DNA of 27,470 bases, taken from positions 1 through 27,470 of the forward strand of contig CAYPTW010000031.1 in assembly GCA_964413755.1 (NCBI GenBank), written 5' to 3'. The notes beneath the pieces were generated by a model that was not told the DNA's origin, did not search any database, and saw only the letters and a program-made list of their open reading frames with translations. A program made the position numbers and the translations under genes. Below are positions 1 to 6,803 of the stretch, in pieces (position 1 is the stretch's first letter; every line of letters begins with the position of its first letter). The stretch comes from XN24 sp964413755 (GTDB lineage: Bacteria > Pseudomonadota > Gammaproteobacteria > Steroidobacterales > XN24).

Positions 1-14
1 CTCATCTTCGTTCG

Positions 15-200
15 GTGCCCCCCCTTGAGCTGTTTGGTCGCGTCCTGTCTACGCCTCTGCATGGCGCCGTTGACGAGGAGCTGATTCGACGTATTCGACG
101 CATTCGTGTGGCTACGGTATTGGCCGGAATTGGCTCGACGGGAATTTTCTTCTTGGTTGCGATAGAAGTCTTGTTTGTTAGAGCGGGATCAGTCTTTTGA
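15..200 (+). CDS. Small hypothetical membrane protein, possibly 5'-truncated by the window edge
   Basis: I do not recognise this gene. The reading frame is open to the left edge of the window, so the GTG at 15 may be internal and the true start may lie outside. The visible 61 residues hold an arginine-rich segment (about residues 23-32, repeated RRIRRIR) followed by one hydrophobic stretch (about 33-56) that would make a single membrane span with a positive cytoplasmic flank. It ends at TGA 198-200, 87 bp before the next small membrane-protein gene on the same strand. Base composition is lower in GC than the core genes further right, as in the rest of this island. A remnant of an older toxin/immunity cassette is possible, but nothing in the sequence proves it. 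Confidence 0.4.
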   Translation: MPPLELFGRVLSTPLHGAVDEELIRRIRRIRVATVLAGIGSTGIFFLVAIEVLFVRAGSVF

Positions 201-287
201 GCGCGCCGCCAAGTGCTTCCGTGGTCGGCGATTGAGCGAATCGCTGTACGTCGTTGGTCGGCCTAAAGGACCCGGAGGTTTCCGCCG

Positions 288-653
288 TTGAACCAAACCA
301 TAGGCACTCTATCAACGGAACAGATTTTTCTGTTGTTCATCGGCGTGTGGACCGGGCTCGCCATACTCGGAAGGGCTATCTCGCGTCGCCGTGGACGATC
401 ACGCCACAAGCGACTTGTTTGGGCGTCATTCAATTTCGCATCAAGCCTGGTCTTCGTAGGGTTTACGTGGGCCATAGGTTTTCCCGCTCTTGCGGTCGTC
501 TTGGCCCTTCTTTCTGGCGCCGTGATTGCGATCTACAACTGGAAGATGGTCTGGTTCTGCGACGAATGTGGGGGTCTGGCACTCGATCGGCTTTTCCATC
601 CGCGCCCGAAGACATGCCCCCGATGCGGCGCACGGCAGCCGGGGGCGTCGTAG
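288..653 (+). CDS. Hypothetical membrane protein with C-terminal zinc ribbon
   Basis: A 121-residue protein of unknown role. The proposed start is TTG at 288, because a clean GGAGG ribosome-binding site sits at 274-278 with 9 nt spacing; no ATG in this frame gives a similar arrangement. The protein has a hydrophobic segment near residues 12-28, a basic loop (RRRGRSRHK, about 33-41), and two further hydrophobic segments near 46-62 and 65-84. The tail carries two CxxC knuckles (CDEC and CPRC) spaced like a rubredoxin-type zinc ribbon. A cytosolic zinc ribbon on a small membrane protein suggests a scaffold or regulatory role, but function cannot be assigned. It lies 50 bp upstream of the RHS-core gene on the same strand, so co-transcription is possible. 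Confidence 0.6.
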   Translation: MNQTIGTLSTEQIFLLFIGVWTGLAILGRAISRRRGRSRHKRLVWASFNFASSLVFVGFTWAIGFPALAVVLALLSGAVIAIYNWKMVWFCDECGGLALDRLFHPRPKTCPRCGARQPGAS

Positions 654-703
654 TGAAGCGCGTGTTCTGATCGGCCTGAGGATCCGCCGGGGAGCTGGTA
701 GCC

Positions 704-1663
704 ATGGACAGGCGATACGCGATGAAGACGATCTGGGCGGCCCTGCTGCTGGCCGGCCTCCTGGTAACCCCGGCCCATTCCGAGACCATCACCTACCTGC
801 ACACGGACCTGCTGGGGTCGGTGGTGCTGGAGACGGACCAGAACCGGAACGTCGTAGCACGCTACGAGTACGAGCCTTATGGGCTGCCCAGGCAGGCCGT
901 AGTGGACCAGCCGGGCTACACGGGCCATGTGCACGATGCCGGCTCCGGGCTGGTGTACATGCAGCAGCGCTACTACGACCCGGAAGTGGGGCAGTTCCTG
1001 TCGGTGGATCCGATGCCTTCGGACACGGCCACGGGCTGGAACTTCAACCGGTACAATTACGCGGCCAACAATCCATATACGTTCGTGGATCCGGATGGGC
1101 GGATGGTTGGCGAGCCGTGGAAAGAGCCATGGGGAGGGAGAGACCCGTGGGGAGGTCCTCCGAATGATCCCATGGGTGGGCCCTGTGGGACAGGGAAAGC
1201 TTGTTGGAGTGACGACGGAGGGCAGTCCCAAGGGGGTGATCAGGCCGCGCCGTTCCGAAGTTATGACCTGCTTCGCAGTACGGTACCGGGGCAGGTTGCA
1301 TTCGACAATGCTGTCACTGCTTGGAACGAAAATCGCTTGTTCGATGCAACGTTGTTCGGTACAAGTATGCTCGGAGAGCAAGTGTTGACCGTCCTTACGG
1401 TAGGCCAGTCAGCACAAGTCGGGCAGCTATCACGTTCAGCTACGACGCAGCTGGGAAACTTCTTAGGTCCCAAAGGACCGCTACTAGGAAGTTCCTATTA
1501 CAGAGGGGCTGGAAATGCCGGCTTATTGAATCATGGCCCTGTTAGGTTTGGTTGGAGTTACAACCAGGCAACAGACCGGTTGAATTTAAGTCTCCGTGTA
1601 GGAAACTGGCATTCAGACCGTGTGTTTAATCCAATATCGATTAGGCCACCACCGCTTGAGTAG
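704..1663 (+). CDS. Secreted short RHS-core protein with variable C-terminal domain (putative polymorphic toxin)
   Basis: A 319-residue protein. Start ATG 704 follows GGGGAG at 689-694; an internal ATG at 722 (residue 7) would give a tighter signal peptide. Residues 7-26 form a Sec-type signal peptide (hydrophobic LLLAGLLV core, cleavage likely near AHS). Residues about 27-132 match the RHS repeat-associated core: HTDLLGSV, YEYEPYG, YTGH, SGLVYMQQRYYDPEVGQF, the NRYNYAANNP segment, and the closing DPDG at 129-132. In RHS/polymorphic toxins this DPxG motif marks the border with a hypervariable toxin tip. Residues 133-319 begin with a Gly/Pro/Trp-rich linker and continue into an unrecognised domain whose codons become AT-richer from about position 1260. 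The large RHS shell normally found upstream is absent. A toxin role is inferred from architecture and from the adjacent small gene. Confidence 0.75.
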   Translation: MDRRYAMKTIWAALLLAGLLVTPAHSETITYLHTDLLGSVVLETDQNRNVVARYEYEPYGLPRQAVVDQPGYTGHVHDAGSGLVYMQQRYYDPEVGQFLSVDPMPSDTATGWNFNRYNYAANNPYTFVDPDGRMVGEPWKEPWGGRDPWGGPPNDPMGGPCGTGKACWSDDGGQSQGGDQAAPFRSYDLLRSTVPGQVAFDNAVTAWNENRLFDATLFGTSMLGEQVLTVLTVGQSAQVGQLSRSATTQLGNFLGPKGPLLGSSYYRGAGNAGLLNHGPVRFGWSYNQATDRLNLSLRVGNWHSDRVFNPISIRPPPLE

Positions 1664-1689
1664 CGTGCGAACTCAGCAGAGGCACCAGT

Positions 1690-1968
1690 ATGCAACTTTG
1701 TCGTAGGATTTTTGGAGCGAATAGAACCCCCGAGGAGGTAATTGATTTGCTTCAAGCGATCTTGAATAGAACTATTTCAGATGAGGAATGGGATAGTTTT
1801 GTTTCGGTGAAGATCGCTGATCCAAATCTCGAAAGAGTAAGAATGCGTATTGAAGAATTGTGGGTGGAGGATTCAGAGTATCGAGTACCAGGCAGTATCA
1901 ATCCGACTGACTTGAATCCAAAAGGCGTAGCTGAAATATTGAGCTTGATTGATTCTATAAAAAACTGA
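1690..1968 (+). CDS. Small acidic AT-rich protein, probable immunity protein for the RHS-tip toxin
   Basis: A 92-residue protein that starts 26 nt after the RHS-core gene on the same strand. It is soluble, with no signal peptide or membrane segment, and rich in Glu/Asp and hydrophobic residues. A pattern of W-D-x-F-V-x-V-x-I-A-D-P-x-L-E-x-V-R followed by E-E-L-W resembles small uncharacterised proteins I associate with toxin neighbourhoods, but I cannot assign a named family. Its DNA is the most AT-rich of any gene in the window, which is typical of transferred immunity genes. ATG 1690 has only a weak AGAGG-type site upstream; a GGAGG at 1734-1738 inside the frame could instead serve a TTG start at 1747, giving a shorter protein. 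The immunity function is inferred from position, size and composition. Confidence 0.6.
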   Translation: MQLCRRIFGANRTPEEVIDLLQAILNRTISDEEWDSFVSVKIADPNLERVRMRIEELWVEDSEYRVPGSINPTDLNPKGVAEILSLIDSIKN

Positions 1969-1970
1969 TT

Positions 1971-2037
1971 AGTCCCAAGGGGATAACCCGCAGCCTTCGC
2001 CACCGCCATCAACTCCGACTCCTACGTCGCCAACTGG
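1971..2037 (+). pseudogene. Probable remnant of an RHS linker (displaced toxin-tip cassette)
   Basis: Just after the immunity-gene stop, 1971-1982 repeats exactly the 12 bases at 1225-1236 inside the RHS-core gene (AGTCCCAAGGGG), in the same codon register. Translated in that register it reads S-Q-G-D-N-P-Q-P followed by a Pro/Ser/Thr-rich stretch, compared with S-Q-G-G-D-Q-A-A in the toxin linker. The similarity stops where the IS481-like fragment begins near 2038. This fits a leftover linker from a second, displaced C-terminal cassette, but the match is short and chance cannot be excluded. Confidence 0.4.
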
Positions 2038-2151
2038 AAACGTGTCCCGGTGGTAGCCCATGATCTGGCAACCCTTTGATACGTTTCCCAGTTCCTCGGC
2101 GAGTTGCAGCAAAGACAGTTTGCGCTTGGTACTCTCCGTCAGCGCGGTCAT
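2038..2151 (-). pseudogene. IS481-like transposase, truncated 5' fragment
   Basis: Reading leftward from ATG 2149-2151, which has a GAGGAG ribosome-binding site just upstream (2158-2163 on the minus strand), the first 38 residues read MTALTESTKRKLSLL then QLAEELGNVSKGCQI and MGYHRDTF. This is the N-terminal helix-turn-helix segment I recognise from IS481-family transposases. After DTF the frame runs into unrelated Gly/Val-rich sequence and stops, so the DDE catalytic domain is entirely missing. I found no TGT-type terminal repeat between the start codon and xseA, so the element's outer end is lost or diverged. It marks the right border of the accessory island. Confidence 0.7.
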
Positions 2152-2268
2152 CGGGTGATCTCCTCAGTAGATGGTCTGCTAGCACTTACCAATCTACCGG
2201 AGACCCCGGTGCCCGCCCTAGTTCGGGCCGACTGTCGGAAAATTACTAAACGACTTCAACCGTAGCCC

Positions 2269-3654
2269 CTAATCCGAGCCACCCTTGAATTCGGATTCCC
2301 CGGAAGCGACGGTCACCTCGGCCTCCAGCCGGCCCCGCGCCAGCCGCAACTCCAACCGATCTCCCGCCGCCAATTGCGTCGCGTCGCGGACAACCGCGCC
2401 ATCGCGCGGATCCGTGGCGATGGCGTACCCGCGTTCGAGCGTCGCCAGTGGGCTGACCGTGTGCAGCGCGTGGCCGGCGGCGTCGAGCCGCGCCCGCAGG
2501 GCCTGCAGGCGATAAGCGGCAGCCGACCGCAGGCGCCGCTCCAGCCCGGCCGTGCGTTCCCGGGCCGACTCGACGCGCCGCGTGGGTGACTGCGCGGCGA
2601 GCACGGCGCGCGCGTGGGCCAGGCGGCGCTGGCGGTGGTCGATCGCGGCTGCCGTCGCGCGGCGCAGCCGGGTCTCGAGCTCGGCAAGGCGCTGGGCGTG
2701 CTGCCGCAGGCGATTGCCCGGGTGCGACACGCCGAGCCGGCGCCGCTGCCAGTCGAGCCGCTGGGCGAGGGTGTCGAGGCGCCGCTGCATGGCATTACGC
2801 AGCCGGCCCGAGTCCTTGTTCAGCCGCCGCAGCCATTCCAGCGAGTCGGGGACGGCCAGCTCCGCCGCGCCCGAGGGCGTGGGGGCGCGCAGGTCGGCGG
2901 CGAAATCGGCGATGGTGAAATCCACCTCGTGGCCGACGCCGGAGATGACCGGGATGGCGCTGGCGCGGATGGCGCGCGCCACGGCCTCTTCGTTGAAGCT
3001 CCAGAGGTCCTCCAGCGAGCCGCCGCCGCGGGCCAGGATCAGCACGTCGCACTCGGCGCGCCGCGAGGCGCGCCCGAGGGCCGCTGCGATCTTCTCGGCC
3101 GACCCCTCGCCCTGGACCGGGGTCGGGTAGACGATCACCGGCACGGCCGGGAAGCGGCGCTGCAGCACGTGCAGGATGTCCCGGATCGCGGCGCCGCTGG
3201 GCGAGGTCACGACCCCGATGCGGCGGGGGAGTTGCGGGATCGGTCGCTTCAGGGCCTCGTCGAACAGCCCTTCCTCGCGCAGCCGGGCCTTGAGGGCCTC
3301 GAAGCGCCGGCGCAGCGCGCCTTCCCCGGCTTCCTCGGCATACTCGACGACCAGCTGGTACTCGCCGCGGGGCTCGTACACGCTCAGCCGGGCGCGTAGG
3401 AGGAGCTGCTGGCCGTTGCGCGGGCTGACCGCCAGCTTCAGCGCGGTCGAGCGCCACAGGACGCAGCGCACCTGGGCGCCTTCGTCCTTGAGCGAAAAAT
3501 ACAGGTGCCCGGAGGCGGGGCGGGCGAGATTGGACACCTCGCCCTCGATCCACAATGGCGGCAGGCCGGTCTCCAGGATGAGTCGCACCTCGCGATTGAG
3601 GCGCGAAACCGTCCACACATCCCGCTCCGGCAGTTCGAATTCGTCCCTGGCCAT
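2269..3654 (-). CDS. xseA: Exodeoxyribonuclease VII large subunit
   Basis: A 461-residue protein of normal family length. Together with several copies of the small subunit XseB it degrades single-stranded DNA from both ends, producing oligonucleotides, and acts in DNA repair in the cytoplasm. Visible features are the N-terminal OB-fold (about residues 10-105, including W-x-E-G-E-V-S-N and the G-H-x-Y-F-S-L-K-D segment) and the catalytic core with R-I-G-V-V-T-S near 145, the GRGGGSLEDLW motif near 207-217 and GVGHEVDFT near 238-246. A long Arg/Gln/Leu-rich helical region follows (about 270-400). The start at 3654 agrees with the family N-terminus, although no strong ribosome-binding site is visible. 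It diverges from guaB across 86 bp. No xseB lies in this window. Confidence 0.97.
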   Translation of the reverse strand: MARDEFELPERDVWTVSRLNREVRLILETGLPPLWIEGEVSNLARPASGHLYFSLKDEGAQVRCVLWRSTALKLAVSPRNGQQLLLRARLSVYEPRGEYQLVVEYAEEAGEGALRRRFEALKARLREEGLFDEALKRPIPQLPRRIGVVTSPSGAAIRDILHVLQRRFPAVPVIVYPTPVQGEGSAEKIAAALGRASRRAECDVLILARGGGSLEDLWSFNEEAVARAIRASAIPVISGVGHEVDFTIADFAADLRAPTPSGAAELAVPDSLEWLRRLNKDSGRLRNAMQRRLDTLAQRLDWQRRRLGVSHPGNRLRQHAQRLAELETRLRRATAAAIDHRQRRLAHARAVLAAQSPTRRVESARERTAGLERRLRSAAAYRLQALRARLDAAGHALHTVSPLATLERGYAIATDPRDGAVVRDATQLAAGDRLELRLARGRLEAEVTVASGESEFKGGSD

Positions 3655-3674
3655 GGCGGCATGATAGCGCGAGA

Positions 3675-3703
3675 TTTACCCGTGTCTGCACGGCGCGTAC
3701 AAT
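3675..3703 (+). promoter_or_regulatory. sigma70-type promoter of guaB
   Basis: A -35 element TTTACC (3675-3680) and a -10 element TACAAT (3698-3703) are separated by exactly 17 bp. Transcription would begin near 3710, leaving a leader of about 30 nt before the guaB ATG at 3741. A GAGGG ribosome-binding site lies just ahead of the start codon. The hexamers match the consensus at 4 of 6 and 5 of 6 positions. The promoter lies between divergent xseA and guaB. I saw no clear PurR-type palindrome overlapping it. Confidence 0.6.
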
Positions 3704-3740
3704 GACCGGTTTACACTCCTCTTGCCGCGAGGGACCCACG

Positions 3741-5207
3741 ATGCGCCTGATCCAGGAAGCCCTCACCTTCGACGACGTCCTGCTCGAGCCGGCTTACTCG
3801 GACGTGCTGCCACGTGACGTAAGCCTGGCCACCCGCCTGACGCGCGACATCGAGCTACAGCTGCCGATCATGTCTGCCGCCATGGATACCGTGACGGAGG
3901 CCCGGCTCGCCATCGCCCTCGCCCAGGAGGGCGGCATCGGCGTCATTCACAAGAACATGACCGCCGAGGCCCAGGCGCGCGAGGTGCGCCGGGTGAAGAA
4001 ATACGAAAGCGGGATCATCAATGACCCGATCACGGTCACGCCCGACAAGACCATCCGCGAAGTGCTGGAACTGACCCGGGCCAAGGGCATTTCCGGGGTG
4101 CCGGTGGTCGACGGCGGCCGCATCGCCGGCATCGTCACCAACCGCGACCTGCGCTTCGAGACGCGCCTCGACCTGCCGGTTTCGGAGGTCATGACGCCGC
4201 GCGAGCGGCTGGTCACGGTGCGCGACGGCTCGGCCAAGAACGAGGTGCTGCAGCTGCTGCACAAGCACCGCATCGAGAAGGTGCTGATCGTCGACGAGCA
4301 TGATCGCCTCACGGGGATGATCACGGCCAAGGACTTCCAGAAGGCGACCGACTTCCCGCATGCCTGCAAGGACGAGCACGGTGCGCTGCGTGTGGCGGCG
4401 GCCGTGGGCGGCAGTCCTGATACCGACGAGCGCGTCGCGGCGCTGGCTGCGGCCGGCGTGGACGTGGTGGTGGTGGACACGGCACACGGGCATTCACGCG
4501 GCGTGCTCGAGCGCGTGCGCATGGTGAAGGATGCGTTCCCGCACATCCAGGTCATCGGCGGCAACATCGTCACGGCGGACGCCGCCAGGGCGCTGGTCGA
4601 GGCGGGCGCGGACGGTGTCAAGGTCGGCATCGGCCCCGGCAGCATCTGCACCACGCGCGTCGTGGCCGGCGTCGGCGTGCCCCAGGTCACCGCCGTGGCC
4701 AACGTGTCGGCGGCGCTCGCCGGGACCGGCGTGCCGGTGATCGCCGACGGTGGTATCCGCTATTCGGGCGACATGGCCAAGGCCATCGTGGCCGGCGCCC
4801 ACAGCATCATGGTGGGCAGCCTGTTTGCCGGCACGGAGGAATCCCCGGGCGAGGTCGAGCTGTACCAGGGACGCTCCTACAAGACCTATCGCGGCATGGG
4901 CTCGCTGGCTGCCATGTCGCAGCGCAACGGTTCCAAGGACCGCTATTTCCAGGACGCTACCGACTCGGTCGAGAAGCTGGTCCCGGAAGGCATCGAGGGC
5001 CGGGTGCCTTACAAGGGCAGTGTGCTGCAGATCGTGCACCAGCTCGCCGGCGGCCTGCGCGCCGCCATGGGCTACACCGGTTGCCGCACCATCGAGGAGA
5101 TGCGCAGCCGGCCGAAGTTCGTGCGCATCACCAATGCCGGCGTGCGCGAGAGTCATGTCCACGACGTGGCCATCACCAAGGAAGCGCCCAACTACCGCAT
5201 CGACTGA
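3741..5207 (+). CDS. guaB: Inosine-5'-monophosphate dehydrogenase
   Basis: A 488-residue enzyme that oxidises IMP to XMP with NAD+, the first committed step to guanine nucleotides. I chose ATG 3741 because the family N-terminus (MRLIQEALTFDDVLLEP) begins there and a GAGGG site precedes it; the open frame extends further upstream to 3702 with unrelated residues. The TIM-barrel catalytic domain is interrupted by two CBS motifs (about residues 90-205, with ISGVPVVD and I-E-K-V-L-I-V-D). The active-site loop GIGPGSICTTR places the catalytic cysteine at about residue 303. The mobile flap region (YRGMGS ... GRVPYKG) and the C-terminal ending are intact. It is followed after 13 nt by guaA, so the two are probably co-transcribed. 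Confidence 0.98.
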   Translation: MRLIQEALTFDDVLLEPAYSDVLPRDVSLATRLTRDIELQLPIMSAAMDTVTEARLAIALAQEGGIGVIHKNMTAEAQAREVRRVKKYESGIINDPITVTPDKTIREVLELTRAKGISGVPVVDGGRIAGIVTNRDLRFETRLDLPVSEVMTPRERLVTVRDGSAKNEVLQLLHKHRIEKVLIVDEHDRLTGMITAKDFQKATDFPHACKDEHGALRVAAAVGGSPDTDERVAALAAAGVDVVVVDTAHGHSRGVLERVRMVKDAFPHIQVIGGNIVTADAARALVEAGADGVKVGIGPGSICTTRVVAGVGVPQVTAVANVSAALAGTGVPVIADGGIRYSGDMAKAIVAGAHSIMVGSLFAGTEESPGEVELYQGRSYKTYRGMGSLAAMSQRNGSKDRYFQDATDSVEKLVPEGIEGRVPYKGSVLQIVHQLAGGLRAAMGYTGCRTIEEMRSRPKFVRITNAGVRESHVHDVAITKEAPNYRID

Positions 5208-5220
5208 ACAGGCGGGCCCG

Positions 5221-6798
5221 ATGAGCACCGACATCCATGCGCAGCGCATCCTGATCCTGGATTTTGGCTCGCAGTACACCCAGCTGATCGCGCGCCGCGT
5301 GCGCGAGGCCGGCGTCTACAGCGAAATCCGCGCCTGGGACTGCCCGGGCGACGAAATCCGCAATTTTGCCCCTGCCGGGATCATTCTCTCCGGCGGCCCG
5401 GAATCGGTGACCATCGAGGAAGGGCCGCGTGCGGCAGAGACCGTGTTTGAGCTCGGCGTCCCGGTGCTCGGCATCTGCTACGGCATGCAGACCATGGCGG
5501 CGCAGCTCGGCGGCGAGGTGGCCAACTCCCTGCACCGCGAGTTCGGTTATGCGCGGGTCAAGGTGACGGGCGGGTCGAGCCTGCTGGACGACATCGAGGA
5601 CCACGAGGACGCCGACGGCACGCCGCTGCTGGACGTGTGGATGAGCCACGGCGATCGCGTCGAGGCGCTGCCGCCGGGGTTCATCGCCGTCGCCGGCACG
5701 GACAGCGCGCCGCTGGCCGGCATGGCCGACGACGGGCGGCGTTTCTACGGCCTGCAGTTTCATCCCGAAGTGACCCACACGCGCCAGGGCGCACGCATCC
5801 TGTCGCGTTTCGTGCATGACATCTGCGGCTGCGCCAGCGACTGGAATGCCGGCAACATCGTCGACGACGCCATCGCCCGCGTGCGCGCCCAGGTGGGCGG
5901 CGACAAGGTGCTGCTCGGCCTGTCCGGCGGCGTGGATTCCTCGGTCGTGGCCGCACTGCTGCACCGGGCCATCGGCGACCAGCTGGTGTGCGTGTTCGTC
6001 GACCACGGCCTGCTGCGGCTCGGCGAGGGCGACCAGGTGATGGCGACCTTCGCCAGGCACATGGGCATCAAGGTGATCCGCGTCGATGCCGAGGAGCGCT
6101 TCCTCGCCGCCCTCGCCGGCGTCAGCGACCCGGAAGAGAAGCGCAAGATCATCGGCGGCATGTTCATCGAGGTGTTCGAGGAACAGGCCCAGCAGCTCAA
6201 GGACATCGACTGGCTGGCCCAGGGCACCATCTACCCCGACGTCATCGAGTCGGCCGGCGCCAGCACCGGCAAGGCGCACGTCATCAAGTCGCACCACAAT
6301 GTCGGCGGCCTGCCGGCGCACATGCGCATGCAGCTGGTCGAACCGCTGCGCGAGTTGTTCAAGGACGAGGTGCGCAAGATCGGCCTCGAACTCGGGCTGC
6401 CGTGGGACATGGTGTACCGCCATCCCTTCCCCGGGCCGGGCCTCGGCGTACGCATCCTCGGCGAAGTGAAGAAAGAGTATGCCGACCTGCTGCGGCAGGC
6501 GGACGACATCTTCATCAGCGAGCTGCGCAACCACGACCTGTACGACAAGGTGAGCCAGGCCTTCGCCGTGTTCCTGCCGGTACGCTCGGTGGGCGTGATG
6601 GGCGACGGGCGTCGCTACGACTACGTGGTGGCGTTGCGCGCCGTGGAGACTATCGACTTCATGACCGCGCGCTGGGCGCACCTGCCCTATGAATTCCTCG
6701 ACCTGGTAGGCCGGCGCATCATCAACGAGATCTCCGGCATTTCGCGCGTGACTTACGACATCTCGGGCAAGCCGCCGGCCACTATTGAATGGGAGTAG
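5221..6798 (+). CDS. guaA: GMP synthase (glutamine-hydrolysing)
   Basis: A 525-residue protein, the standard length. It converts XMP, ATP and glutamine to GMP, completing the guanine branch begun by guaB. The N-terminal class I glutamine amidotransferase domain has the nucleophile in GICYGMQ (Cys86) and the HPEVTHT segment carrying the catalytic His/Glu. The central ATP-pyrophosphatase domain has the PP-loop LSGGVDSS near residue 233. The C-terminal dimerisation domain ends with the typical KPPATIEWE. ATG 5221 follows AGGCGGG. The gene lies 13 nt after guaB and its stop lies only 5 nt before the start of the CDGSH fusion gene, which supports a guaB-guaA-fusion-tadA transcription unit. Confidence 0.98.
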   Translation: MSTDIHAQRILILDFGSQYTQLIARRVREAGVYSEIRAWDCPGDEIRNFAPAGIILSGGPESVTIEEGPRAAETVFELGVPVLGICYGMQTMAAQLGGEVANSLHREFGYARVKVTGGSSLLDDIEDHEDADGTPLLDVWMSHGDRVEALPPGFIAVAGTDSAPLAGMADDGRRFYGLQFHPEVTHTRQGARILSRFVHDICGCASDWNAGNIVDDAIARVRAQVGGDKVLLGLSGGVDSSVVAALLHRAIGDQLVCVFVDHGLLRLGEGDQVMATFARHMGIKVIRVDAEERFLAALAGVSDPEEKRKIIGGMFIEVFEEQAQQLKDIDWLAQGTIYPDVIESAGASTGKAHVIKSHHNVGGLPAHMRMQLVEPLRELFKDEVRKIGLELGLPWDMVYRHPFPGPGLGVRILGEVKKEYADLLRQADDIFISELRNHDLYDKVSQAFAVFLPVRSVGVMGDGRRYDYVVALRAVETIDFMTARWAHLPYEFLDLVGRRIINEISGISRVTYDISGKPPATIEWE

Positions 6799-6803
6799 CG
6801 GAC

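Noticed and set aside
2228..2238. CCGAC-T-GTCGG palindrome as a terminator for xseA or as an IS end
   Set aside because: It has no T run in the xseA direction, and no TGT-type terminus or target duplication could be matched to it.
2313..3766. Long open frames on both strands over xseA
   Set aside because: They are Arg/Pro/Ala-rich translations of the GC-rich xseA in other frames and show no recognisable motif.
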